Shown here: positions 15,459 to 23,977 of the stretch, in pieces
How the letters are laid out: each line of letters starts with the position of its first letter
Numbering within the stretch: the stretch's first letter is position 1
Origin: Zobellia galactanivorans
GTDB taxonomy: Bacteria > Bacteroidota > Bacteroidia > Flavobacteriales > Flavobacteriaceae
Direction of reading: 5' to 3'
Assembly (NCBI RefSeq): GCF_000973105.1
Contig: NC_015844.1
Span: forward strand, 3,592,501 to 3,656,500
DNA: 64,000 bases
The notes under the pieces: model-generated
The model's database searches: none
Told to the model about the DNA's origin: nothing
What the model saw: the letters and a program-made list of their open reading frames with translations, nothing else
Program-made: the position numbers and the translations under genes

Positions 15459-17315
15459 ATGAATAAAGAATTATATAAATATCGAAAAACCTTATTAGGC
15501 CTGACTTTTGTCTTTGCCTTGGCCTTTATCTCGTGTGAGGAAGAATTTTTAGATGCGGAACCTCAATCCTTTTTTACCCCAGGTAATGCCCTGAATACGC
15601 CTGATGGATTGAGTAGCTTAAATAATAATGCATTGGCAAGACTTACTTCGGAATTCTACGGGGATGGGGCACCGATCATTACGGAGAATATATTTTCAGA
15701 GGTTGCCGTGGAAGGAACTACCGACAAATCGGGGCCGGCCCAAGATTTAAACTTGTTGATCCTGCCGGATGCCAACTTGAATAGCTCCGATAGCAATAGA
15801 ATTGGATGGTTCTGGAACCTCTTTTATGAAGGTATTAAGTTCAATAATACGGTAATTGGAAGAATCGACGATGCAGAATTTGAAAGTAACGAACAACGCG
15901 ATGAAATTCTCGGTAAAGCCTATTTTTTAAGGGCATATTTCTATTACAGGCTTACACAGCAGTTTGGCGATATACCTTTTGTACAGGAAGAGGTAAAAAC
16001 TCCTAAACTCGATTTTGTCAGTACGAGTCGAACGACTATTCTTGAGAAAATGAGGGATGATTTGAACGCCGCCGTTTCCATGGTGCCCGAAGTTTCTAAC
16101 AAGGGGGATGTTAATAAAGCCGCTGTCTTGCACTTACTGACCAAAGTAAACTTGGCATTGGCCGATTTTGATGCGGCCATTACATCGGCATCACAGGTTA
16201 TTGATGGCGGTCAGTTTAAATTAATGACCGATAGGTTCGGTTCTACGGCCGGCGATGCCACCAAAGATGTGACTTGGGACCTGCACAGGCCCCAGAACAA
16301 AAGTATACCTGGTAATACAGAGGGTATATTGATGTCGATCAGTCGCTTGGAATTTGAAGACAACGGTTCACGTGCCGCTACGACCGTACAACGTCAAGCC
16401 GTGCCTTTATGGTGGCGATTTATCAATACTCCCGATGGGCAGAACGGAATGTCCGATGCACCTGACGCTGAGATCAACCAGGTTTTTGAATATGGTAGAG
16501 GTATTGGTAGAAACCGTGGTACGGCCTATAGTACGGAGCAAATCTGGAAAGATGCCAATAGCGACCAAAGGTTTAAAGATGGCAACTGGGTTCAAATGGA
16601 AGATTTGGTGTATAATGCTCCAAGTTTGAAAGAAGCGGGTAATTCGTATTACGGTAAGAATTTAGAATTGTATCTTCCTGACGGTACGGCCTTATGTTCC
16701 GATACCATTCGTAACTGGTATGATTTTCCGCATTATAAATTTTCTATTCCAGATCCCTTGAACGTTAAACCTCAAGGTGGACATTCGGATTGGTACGTTT
16801 TTCGTATAGCGGAAACCCATTTATTGCGGGCCGAAGCTTATTTTTGGAAAGGAAACCTGGCAGAGGCGGCCAATGATATCAATGCCGTAAGAAGACGGGC
16901 CGAAGCCGACGATATAGCGGCCACAGATGTAAACATAGATGTTATACTTGATGAGCGCGCCCGTGAATTGTATTACGAAGAACCACGAAAGACGGAACTT
17001 ACGCGAATAGCCTACATTTTTGCTATGACCGGAAAAACCGCTTATAACGGGGAAAGCTATAGTATGGACAACTTCTCGCAAAAGAATTTCTGGTACGACC
17101 GAATTATGGAGGTTACCGATTTTTATAACAAAGGAGTTAAAACAATTCATGGCGATGAATATACCATGAGTCCCTACCACGTATTATGGCCCGTGCCTTC
17201 ATCGGCAATAAACGCCAATACCCAAGGGCGTATCAATCAAAATGAAGGCTACCCTGGTGCGGAACTGAACGTTGCTCCCCTGACCAGTATACCTGAAGCG
17301 GAGAGTGGTAGTTAA
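15459..17315 (+). CDS. susD: SusD/RagB-like glycan-binding outer-membrane lipoprotein
   Basis: A 618-residue lipoprotein. After a hydrophobic N-terminus, FISC at about residues 23-26 is the lipobox, with Cys26 as the lipid attachment site. It carries the SusD TPR-rich fold, with typical stretches LRAYFYYRLTQQFGDIPFV (about 155-173), AETHLLRAEAYFWKGN and DERARELYYEEPRKTELTR near the C-terminal third. SusD caps the SusC barrel and captures the substrate at the cell surface. Its place directly after susC makes the pairing certain. The mature protein begins with the acidic run EEEFLDAEPQ usual for surface-exported flavobacterial lipoproteins. Confidence 0.95.
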   Translation: MNKELYKYRKTLLGLTFVFALAFISCEEEFLDAEPQSFFTPGNALNTPDGLSSLNNNALARLTSEFYGDGAPIITENIFSEVAVEGTTDKSGPAQDLNLLILPDANLNSSDSNRIGWFWNLFYEGIKFNNTVIGRIDDAEFESNEQRDEILGKAYFLRAYFYYRLTQQFGDIPFVQEEVKTPKLDFVSTSRTTILEKMRDDLNAAVSMVPEVSNKGDVNKAAVLHLLTKVNLALADFDAAITSASQVIDGGQFKLMTDRFGSTAGDATKDVTWDLHRPQNKSIPGNTEGILMSISRLEFEDNGSRAATTVQRQAVPLWWRFINTPDGQNGMSDAPDAEINQVFEYGRGIGRNRGTAYSTEQIWKDANSDQRFKDGNWVQMEDLVYNAPSLKEAGNSYYGKNLELYLPDGTALCSDTIRNWYDFPHYKFSIPDPLNVKPQGGHSDWYVFRIAETHLLRAEAYFWKGNLAEAANDINAVRRRAEADDIAATDVNIDVILDERARELYYEEPRKTELTRIAYIFAMTGKTAYNGESYSMDNFSQKNFWYDRIMEVTDFYNKGVKTIHGDEYTMSPYHVLWPVPSSAINANTQGRINQNEGYPGAELNVAPLTSIPEAESGS

Positions 17316-17371
17316 TATGAAGTTTGTTTGAGTTAGTTTTTGTTAAAATTCCGTCATCTATACTGTTGCTT

Positions 17372-18628
17372 ATGCGTACAATTGCTCTTTTTTTTCTTAT
17401 TTCGACCTTTTGGTCTTGTAATACCAAAAAGTCAATGCGCTTTACATTGGTAGAAGGTGACGGGGTTTTTCTAACACGGCCGGTCAGTTTTGGTTTGACC
17501 GGGGCCCAAAAAGCTCAAATAGATATAGAAAAAGCTATGGTTCTTTTTCAGGAAGATGGAAAAGAAAGCATAGAGCTTCCTTTTCAGGTAGACCGGCAAC
17601 AACATAAAATCTGGTTCCTTCCGGTGATGGGAAACAATAATGAGGGTCTCTTAAACTTTCGTTTGGAGAACGGATTATCTTCGTTAAAATCTGAAAATGG
17701 TATTTCAGAAAAAAAGAAAAATGGTAGTTTACAGCTGGGCTTTCAAAATAAGCCTGCTGTTTCCTATCGCTATGAAATGACCTATCCGCCGAAAGGAGTG
17801 GATTCCATTTTTAAAAAATCCGGATATATTCATCCGATTATCACCCCAAAGGGCGATACGCTAACCCGAATCCAGCCTGAGGATCATTACCATCATTATG
17901 GACTATGGGGGCCATGGACCCATACCCAAGTCGATGGGGAACGCGTCGATTTTTGGAACTTGGGAGAAGGTATGGGAACGGTTCTGTTTAAGGAATTTAA
18001 AAATGTGGAATCGGGCGATGTCTATGCCTCGTTTACCGCAGCTCAAGAACATATTGATCTTAAGACCAAAAAAGAGCCCCAAGTGGCGTTGAACGAAGAT
18101 TTGCAGGTGCGTTTATGGAACTTGAACCGGCCTGACCGCTATATGCTCGATTACAAAAGCGAGTTCGGTACGCCCTTGAAAAACGGAATTTTGTTTGAGG
18201 CCTACCGCTATGGTGGTGGACTGGGGCTACGTTTTAACGAAAGGTGGAAGGCCGATAATTGTACGGTGCTGACTTCGGAGGGCAACGACCGTTTAACGGC
18301 GGACGGGACCAATGCCAGATGGTGTATTGTATCGGGAGCATCATCGGACGGGAAGGGGACAAATGGCATTTTATTTATGAGTCACCCTAACAACAGAAAA
18401 CATCCCGAACCCATGCGGATATGGCCTATAGATGCCAATGGGGGCAGGGGCGATATGTTCTTTGAATTTTGTCCGATACGGCATGAAGGATGGAAGATAG
18501 AACCGGGTCAAAAATATGAATTGAACTACCGAATGGTAGTTTTTGACGGAGCATTGAAAGCCGAGGAAGCCGAAGCGTACTGGCAATCGTTTGCCCAACA
18601 ACCCAATATAGATATAATCAATAATTAG
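17372..18628 (+). CDS. DUF6807 (PmoA-like) lipoprotein or exported protein
   Basis: The protein matches the DUF6807 / 'PmoA family' group, annotated by similarity to methane oxygenase but found in sugar-utilisation loci. Its function is unproven. Landmarks are the histidine-rich RIQPEDHYHHYGLWGPWTH (about residues 170-190), DFWNLGEGMGTV, LRFNERWKADNC and a final FEFCPIRHEGW. I choose the ATG at 17372, giving MRTIALFFLISTFWSC, a signal ending in a Cys that can serve as a lipobox, rather than one 48 bases upstream that lengthens the N-terminus without benefit. The product is about 418 residues. It sits 56 bases after susD and 17 bases before the Tat-exported oxidoreductase. The conserved His and Trp cluster looks like a substrate or metal site, by inference. 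Confidence 0.75.
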   Translation: MRTIALFFLISTFWSCNTKKSMRFTLVEGDGVFLTRPVSFGLTGAQKAQIDIEKAMVLFQEDGKESIELPFQVDRQQHKIWFLPVMGNNNEGLLNFRLENGLSSLKSENGISEKKKNGSLQLGFQNKPAVSYRYEMTYPPKGVDSIFKKSGYIHPIITPKGDTLTRIQPEDHYHHYGLWGPWTHTQVDGERVDFWNLGEGMGTVLFKEFKNVESGDVYASFTAAQEHIDLKTKKEPQVALNEDLQVRLWNLNRPDRYMLDYKSEFGTPLKNGILFEAYRYGGGLGLRFNERWKADNCTVLTSEGNDRLTADGTNARWCIVSGASSDGKGTNGILFMSHPNNRKHPEPMRIWPIDANGGRGDMFFEFCPIRHEGWKIEPGQKYELNYRMVVFDGALKAEEAEAYWQSFAQQPNIDIINN

Positions 18629-18645
18629 AAATACCAAATACAACG

Positions 18646-20022
18646 ATGGAGAGAAGAAAATTTATCAACAGAACAGCTTTAAGTACCGCCGCTTTGGTGG
18701 GGTTTCCTAGCATTGTACCGGCTCATGTACTGGGCAAGAATGCACCAAGTAATAAAATAAACATCGGGCAGATCGGTTGTGGCCGTATTGCTCGAAGTCA
18801 TGATATTCACGATACCATTCGTTTTGACCAAGCTAATTATTTGGCGGTGTGTGATGTTGACTCCAAAAGGGCGGCAGATGCGAAGCTTTTAGTTGATGGG
18901 TTTTATCAAAAAAAGACAGGCAAGGCCAAATATAACCGAACAAAAATATACGATGATTATCGCGAAATGCTCTTGAATAAAGATATTGATGCGGTAGTGA
19001 TCAGTACACCCGATCATTGGCATTCCCAACCGGCAATGGAAGCTGCCTTGGCCGGAAAGGACATCTACGTTCAAAAACCTACTTCCTTAACCGTTAGGGA
19101 AGGTCAACAATTGCGTGAGGTTGTTCAGAAAACAGGGGCCATTTTACAAGTCGGAACACAGCAACGTGCCATGCCGCAATTTAGGATTGCCGCAGAATTG
19201 GTAAGAAATGGTCGTATTGGTAAAATTCATACCGTTAAAATCGGTTTGCCGGGCGATCCTGCAGGTCCTGAAGCACCTGCAATGCCCGTACCTCCAAATT
19301 TGAATTTTGATATGTGGTTGGGTTCTACCCCAGAAGTACCGTATACCGAGATAGGGGTGCATCCCCAAGATGGGTATAGCAGACCGGGCTGGTTGCGTTC
19401 GCGTAATTATGGTGCCGGAATGATTACAGGCTGGGGACAGCACCACTATGATTCCGCGGCATGGGGTATGAATACCGAATTAAGTGGGCCTATTTCCGTA
19501 GAGGCTTTGGCCGAATTCCCAAAATCGGGTCTGTGGAACGTACATGGCGATTTCTTTGTAAAACACGAGTATGATAATGGTATTACGGTATACACCAGTG
19601 GAGGGTATACTAACGGTATCCGCTACGAAGGTACGGATGGATGGATTTTCGTTTCACGTGGTTCTTACCAAGCTTCCGCCACTGATCCAGTGGATAAGGA
19701 AAAGAGCAGTAAGGCCTTAAATGCTTCCGATCCCAAGATTTTGGAATCGGTAATCGGTGAAAATGAAATCCACCTAGAAAAAATTGATGACCAACATGGA
19801 AACTGGTTAGATTGTATCAAGACCCGAAAGGCTCCTATTTCACCAATAGAAAAAGGACATAAGGCTTGTACCATCTGCTTGATCAGTGACATCGCCATGC
19901 AGTTCGATAGAAAACTGGAATGGGATTATGATAAGGAAGTCTTTATCAATGACGCCGAGGCCAATGCCATGCTACACCGTGAGCAAAGAAAGCCCTACGG
20001 AACGGATTATGTAAAATACTAA
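18646..20022 (+). CDS. Tat-exported Gfo/Idh/MocA-family oxidoreductase
   Basis: A 458-residue NAD(P)-dependent oxidoreductase. The N-terminus is a twin-arginine signal (ERRKFINRTALSTAALVGFP), so the enzyme is exported folded with its nucleotide. The Rossmann motif is INIGQIGCGRIARSHD (about residues 38-53). The family EKP-type motif appears as YVQKPTSLTVREG (about 142-154), where the Lys is catalytic. The C-terminal Gfo/Idh domain includes GWGQHHYDSAAWGM, with a histidine typical of the active site. Family members oxidise or reduce sugar hydroxyls, often forming 3-keto-glycosides. With DUF6807 and ThuA in the same locus, this suggests periplasmic sugar oxidation. A terminator follows its stop. 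Confidence 0.85.
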   Translation: MERRKFINRTALSTAALVGFPSIVPAHVLGKNAPSNKINIGQIGCGRIARSHDIHDTIRFDQANYLAVCDVDSKRAADAKLLVDGFYQKKTGKAKYNRTKIYDDYREMLLNKDIDAVVISTPDHWHSQPAMEAALAGKDIYVQKPTSLTVREGQQLREVVQKTGAILQVGTQQRAMPQFRIAAELVRNGRIGKIHTVKIGLPGDPAGPEAPAMPVPPNLNFDMWLGSTPEVPYTEIGVHPQDGYSRPGWLRSRNYGAGMITGWGQHHYDSAAWGMNTELSGPISVEALAEFPKSGLWNVHGDFFVKHEYDNGITVYTSGGYTNGIRYEGTDGWIFVSRGSYQASATDPVDKEKSSKALNASDPKILESVIGENEIHLEKIDDQHGNWLDCIKTRKAPISPIEKGHKACTICLISDIAMQFDRKLEWDYDKEVFINDAEANAMLHREQRKPYGTDYVKY

Positions 20023-20031
20023 ACTCCAAAG

Positions 20032-20058
20032 AGCCCGTTCCTTTCGAACGGGCTTTTT
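20032..20058 (+). terminator. Factor-independent terminator after the Tat oxidoreductase gene
   Basis: AGCCCGTTC (20032-20040) pairs perfectly with GAACGGGCT (20046-20054) around a CTTTC loop and is followed by T5. It lies 10 bases after the stop and divides the susC operon from the following three-gene unit. Partial read-through may be needed, since no clear TAnnTTTG is seen in front of the next gene. Confidence 0.85.
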
Positions 20059-20143
20059 AAACAATTTCAACGTTTTTATTCAATAGAAAGAAAAAGACGC
20101 CTGAACCGGTTTTTGGTCTAGGGCGATACAAACAGGTGATTAC

Positions 20144-21523
20144 ATGAAAAATAAAATCGCATTTTTACTTTTACTGCTCAGCATCGCATGTGGCGAAAAA
20201 AAAACGGATACTAAAATGGTCGAAGCAAAGACAACGAACAGGGTGAAATTAATGACTTTAGATCCCGGTCATTTTCATGCTGCCTTGGTCCAGAAAAAAA
20301 TGTACCCCCAAGTTGATTCCACGATTTATCTTTTTGCCCCCGATGGTCTTGAAGTAAAAGATTTTTTGAACAAGATAAACAGTTATAATTCTCGCGAAGA
20401 GTCACCCACGGCCTGGAAAGTCGAAAAATACTTAGGCGATGACTATCTCGAAAAAATGATCGCCGATAAACCGGGTAATGTTATGATCGTTGCCGGTAAG
20501 AACAGTAAAAAAATAGATTACGTACTTGAGGCGGTAAAGGCAGGATTGAACGTGTATGCCGATAAGCCTTTGGTTATTAATCCTGAGGGATTCAAAAAAC
20601 TGCAACAGGCTTTTGATATCGCAGAGAAGAACGGGGTGTTGATCTACGATATTATGACCGAACGTTTCGAGTCTACCACATTAATGCAAAAAACTTTTTC
20701 CGCATTGCCCGATGTTTTCGGGGAATTAGTGGACGGTACGCCCGAAGAACCGGCTATTAGTAAGGAAAGTGTGCATCACTTTTTTAAGTATGTTTCCGGC
20801 CAGCCCCTAGTGCGTCCGGCTTGGTTTTTTGACGTAAACGAAGAGGGGGAAGGCATCGTTGATGTTACGACCCACTTGGTAGATTTGGTACAATGGGAAG
20901 CTTTCCCTAATCAAATTATAGATACCAATAATATTGAAATGGTAAAGGCCAAACGTTGGCCTACCGTACTTACCACCGACGAATTCCAGAAAGTCACAGG
21001 CCTTGATGGCTATCCTGAGTATTTAAAAAAGGATATAAAGGATGATAAACTGAATGTGTTCTGTAATGGTGAAATGGTCTATAAAATCAATGGCAAACAT
21101 GCCAAGGTATCGGTAATCTGGAACTATCAAGCACCTGAAGGCACGGGCGATACGCATTATAGTATCATGCGGGGCACCAAAAGCGACCTGATCATCAAAC
21201 AAGGAAAGGAAGAGGGCTACAAACCTACCTTGTACGTCGTACCCCATCAAAAAGACGGATTTGAAGAGGTGTTGAACAAGGCCATCGCCGATAAGATAAC
21301 AAGGCAGTTTCAAGGTACGACCATGGAGAGAATGGAAGACGGTAGCTATAAAATCAATATTCCCGATACTTTTAAAATCGGACATGAAGCCCATTTTGGC
21401 CAGGTTACCGAAAACTATTTGAAGTATATGGAAGCCGGGGAACTGCCTCAATGGGAAGTGCCCAACATGATCAGTAAATACTATACGACCACCAAGGCCT
21501 ACGAATTGGCCAAGAAAAACTAG
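20144..21523 (+). CDS. Gfo/Idh-like lipoprotein with atypical nucleotide site
   Basis: A 459-residue protein with a lipoprotein signal (FLLLLLSIACGEKK, Cys about residue 16), so it is probably anchored in the outer membrane and faces the periplasm. The fold resembles Gfo/Idh/MocA proteins with the 'putative oxidoreductase C-terminal' domain: a Rossmann-like N-terminal half, YADKPLVINPEGF in place of the EKP motif, and a C-terminal alpha/beta half. The usual GxGxxG is replaced by VKLMTLDPGHFHAAL, so nucleotide binding may be altered or lost. It heads a tight unit with the SDR (2-base gap) and uxuA genes. The role is inferred as sugar oxidation or binding. A Sec-exported enzyme would have to acquire its cofactor outside the cytoplasm. 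Confidence 0.75.
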   Translation: MKNKIAFLLLLLSIACGEKKTDTKMVEAKTTNRVKLMTLDPGHFHAALVQKKMYPQVDSTIYLFAPDGLEVKDFLNKINSYNSREESPTAWKVEKYLGDDYLEKMIADKPGNVMIVAGKNSKKIDYVLEAVKAGLNVYADKPLVINPEGFKKLQQAFDIAEKNGVLIYDIMTERFESTTLMQKTFSALPDVFGELVDGTPEEPAISKESVHHFFKYVSGQPLVRPAWFFDVNEEGEGIVDVTTHLVDLVQWEAFPNQIIDTNNIEMVKAKRWPTVLTTDEFQKVTGLDGYPEYLKKDIKDDKLNVFCNGEMVYKINGKHAKVSVIWNYQAPEGTGDTHYSIMRGTKSDLIIKQGKEEGYKPTLYVVPHQKDGFEEVLNKAIADKITRQFQGTTMERMEDGSYKINIPDTFKIGHEAHFGQVTENYLKYMEAGELPQWEVPNMISKYYTTTKAYELAKKN

Positions 21524-21525
21524 AT

Positions 21526-22344
21526 ATGACCGACCTTTTTGATTTAAAAGAAAAAACAATAGCCCTGTCCGGGGGCACTGGGGTCTTAGGGGGGTCCATA
21601 GCGGAATACCTTATACAAAATGGGGCCAAAGTAATTCTCTTGGGGCGGTCGGTTGAAAAATTAGACGCCAAACGTAAAGCCTTAAACGCCATTTCAGAAG
21701 GTAGTACCGCGGCTTATGTTGTGGATGTGATGGAGGAAAATGAACTGGTGCTTTTACGAAAGAAGATAAAGGAAGCCCATGGCAAGATCGATGGTTTGAT
21801 CAATTTGGCCGGGGGGAATTTGCCCGGTGCCACCATGCAACCAGATCAGACAATTTTTGACATCTCACTGGAAGACACCAAAGAAGTGGTAAACCTCAAT
21901 CTCTTTGGTAGTGTACTCCCCACAATTGTAATGAGCCAATTAATGGCGGAGCAGGGCTATGGTTCCATTATCAATATATCCTCCATGGCATCGAAGCAGT
22001 CTATAACTAGGGTCTTGGGCTATTCCATGGCCAAAGCGGGCATTGATATATTTACCAAATGGATGGCCGAAGAACTGGCTGCTAAATTCAATGATAAAAT
22101 TAGGGTGAATGCCATAGCTCCTGGTTTTTTTATAGGAAATCAAAACAGAAAGATTTTGATCAACGAAGATGGTTCCTATACGGAGCGAAGCAAAAAAATA
22201 CTGGCGAAAACCCCTATGAACCGATTTGGGGATGCGTCGGAACTCAATGGAATGGTGCATTACCTTTTGAGTGAAGCTTCCTCCTTTGTAACGGGAACCG
22301 TGTATGATGTAGACGGTGGTTTCAATTCATTTACCGGAGTTTGA
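21526..22344 (+). CDS. Short-chain dehydrogenase, probable fructuronate reductase-like (uronate) enzyme
   Basis: A 272-residue cytoplasmic SDR. The nucleotide motif is TIALSGGTGVLGGSIAEYL (about residues 10-28), NLAGG at about 92-96 is the NNAG-type motif, and the Ser-Tyr-Lys triad is visible as NISSMASKQ...VLGYSMAKAGID. The C-terminus has the usual DGGFNSFTGV. Proteins of this type occur next to uxuA in Bacteroidetes and are annotated as D-mannonate oxidoreductase-like, converting fructuronate to mannonate with NADH. It starts 2 bases after the preceding stop, and uxuA starts 1 base after its own stop, so they are co-translated. The specific substrate is inferred from uxuA. Confidence 0.8.
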   Translation: MTDLFDLKEKTIALSGGTGVLGGSIAEYLIQNGAKVILLGRSVEKLDAKRKALNAISEGSTAAYVVDVMEENELVLLRKKIKEAHGKIDGLINLAGGNLPGATMQPDQTIFDISLEDTKEVVNLNLFGSVLPTIVMSQLMAEQGYGSIINISSMASKQSITRVLGYSMAKAGIDIFTKWMAEELAAKFNDKIRVNAIAPGFFIGNQNRKILINEDGSYTERSKKILAKTPMNRFGDASELNGMVHYLLSEASSFVTGTVYDVDGGFNSFTGV

Positions 22345-22345
22345 T

Positions 22346-23545
22346 ATGGACTACCTAAAGAAGACTTACCGATGGTTCGGGCCCGATTTTGGGGTGACCT
22401 TGGGCGATATAGCACAATTGGGTGCCGAAGGTATCGTTACGGCTTGCCACAGTATACCTACGGGTGAGGTGTGGTCCGTAGAGGCCATTGCCGACGTAAA
22501 GAATCAAATCGTGCGGCATGGTATGGAATGGTCGGTGGTAGAGAGCGTTAACATCCACAATGCCATTAAATACGGCCTTCCGGAAAGGGATATGTATATA
22601 GGGAACTATATTCAAACCTTGAAGAACCTGGCGCAGCACAATATTTATACAATTTGCTATAATTTTATGCCGCTTATAGATTGGACGCGTACCGATCTCG
22701 ATTACCAATTGCCCAACGGAACATCAAGTTTACGTTATGACCCAATTGCCATTGCGGCCTTTGATCTCTATATCTTAAAAAGAAAGAATGCAGCTGAAGT
22801 ATATGGGGCGAGTGTGGTAGGTCAGGCGGAAGCGTATTTTAAAAGCTTGTCCGCCCAAGAAAAACAGGCACTGGAAAATGCTATTCTTGCGGGTATACCC
22901 GGAAGCAAAGAAGCTATTCAAATGTCCGCTTTCAAGGAGAATTTGGCAAGGGTAAGCCAAATTTCAAAAAGCGGGCTTCAAGAGAATTTGACCTACTTCC
23001 TTAAAGCCATATTGCCAGAGGCGGAAAAGTTGGGTATCCATATGGCCATTCACCCCGATGACCCCCCCTTTTCGGTTTTCGGGATTCCAAGAATAACTTC
23101 GACTTACGAGGATTTTAAGTCTATTCGCGATTGTTACCCCTCACTGCATAACGGTTTTACCTTTTGTTCGGGTTCCTTAGGTGCTTCGCCTAATAACGAT
23201 TTGGTGAAGGTCATTGAAGATTTTGGCGATCGTATTCATTTTATCCATTTAAGGAATGTACAATTGAGCCCGAGTGGCGCGTTTTACGAAGCCGAGCATC
23301 TCAATGGTTCGGTGATGATGGATGAGGTAATGGAAGCCCTTATAAAAGAGCAGTTGAAACGGGAAGGCTCCGGTAGAACCGATGTGGCCATTCCGCTACG
23401 GCCCGACCACGGTCATGTATTGTTGGATGATAAAAAACGGCAGGGTGATTTTTACCCGGGCTATTCACTTATCGGAAGGGCATTGGGCATGGCCCAACTT
23501 ACGGGCTTGGAGAAGGGACTTCGTCTCCGTATGAAGCTTTCTTGA
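22346..23545 (+). CDS. uxuA: Mannonate dehydratase
   Basis: UxuA dehydrates D-mannonate to 2-keto-3-deoxy-D-gluconate in hexuronate breakdown. The N-terminus YRWFGPDFGVTLGDIAQLGAEGIVTACHSIPTGEVW follows the UxuA signature closely, and MAIHPDDPP and LRPDHGHVLLDD carry the metal-binding Asp and His residues. The 399-residue length fits. I choose the ATG at 22346, one base after the SDR stop, because the family starts there; an upstream in-frame ATG at 22316 would overlap the SDR gene by 29 bases. No KDG kinase, KDPG aldolase or hexuronate isomerase follows here. KDG may feed the kinase and aldolase genes at 57-59 kb or others outside the window. Confidence 0.9.
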   Translation: MDYLKKTYRWFGPDFGVTLGDIAQLGAEGIVTACHSIPTGEVWSVEAIADVKNQIVRHGMEWSVVESVNIHNAIKYGLPERDMYIGNYIQTLKNLAQHNIYTICYNFMPLIDWTRTDLDYQLPNGTSSLRYDPIAIAAFDLYILKRKNAAEVYGASVVGQAEAYFKSLSAQEKQALENAILAGIPGSKEAIQMSAFKENLARVSQISKSGLQENLTYFLKAILPEAEKLGIHMAIHPDDPPFSVFGIPRITSTYEDFKSIRDCYPSLHNGFTFCSGSLGASPNNDLVKVIEDFGDRIHFIHLRNVQLSPSGAFYEAEHLNGSVMMDEVMEALIKEQLKREGSGRTDVAIPLRPDHGHVLLDDKKRQGDFYPGYSLIGRALGMAQLTGLEKGLRLRMKLS

Positions 23546-23547
23546 GC

Positions 23548-23976
23548 CTATTCGATAATTTCCCTGAAGTCTTGAAAGAACAGTTCTATTCGTGCCATGT
23601 GTTGGCTTAGAAAGATCATGGTTTCTTGCCAAGTGTTCTTGTTGTGGATCGACACGTTTTCCAAGGTGACGTATATTCTTGAAATTTCTTTTCCGTTCGA
23701 TAGAAAAAAGGCTTCATCGAAAACAGCGTCGGGAAGGTATTCTTCGGATTGGAGTAGGGATTGCAGGGATTGAAATTTCTCCCAAAGGGTGATACGCCTT
23801 TCTAGGTCATCGGTTTCGATATCTATGGAAACCATGGCTTTTTTCAGATCGAAATGAAATTTAAAGGCGAGGCCTTTCACCTTGGTGTTGTACAATATCC
23901 ATTTTCTGGGATACGATTTCCCAAAGGCGATCCAGAAGTCTTCCCGTAATTTTTTTGATTCCGCTTTGCTGAACAT
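23548..23976 (-). CDS. DUF4268 domain protein
   Basis: A 142-residue cytoplasmic protein of the DUF4268 family, common in Bacteroidetes. Its core has ESKKLREDFWIAFGKSYPRKWILYNTKVKGLAFKF and a later WQETMIFLSQHMARIELFF. DUF4268 domains also occur at the C-termini of nuclease-like proteins; this stand-alone form has no known function. The chosen start MFSKAESKK lies one base after the ZIP gene stop. An upstream in-frame ATG (24000) overlaps the ZIP gene and adds only eight residues. The gene converges with uxuA, with two bases between the stops. Confidence 0.75.
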   Translation of the reverse strand: MFSKAESKKLREDFWIAFGKSYPRKWILYNTKVKGLAFKFHFDLKKAMVSIDIETDDLERRITLWEKFQSLQSLLQSEEYLPDAVFDEAFFLSNGKEISRIYVTLENVSIHNKNTWQETMIFLSQHMARIELFFQDFREIIE

Positions 23977-23977
23977 C

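Noticed and set aside
22316-22345. Upstream ATG for uxuA
   Set aside because: It would overlap the SDR gene and add 10 residues not found in the family. The ATG at 22346 is directly after the SDR stop.
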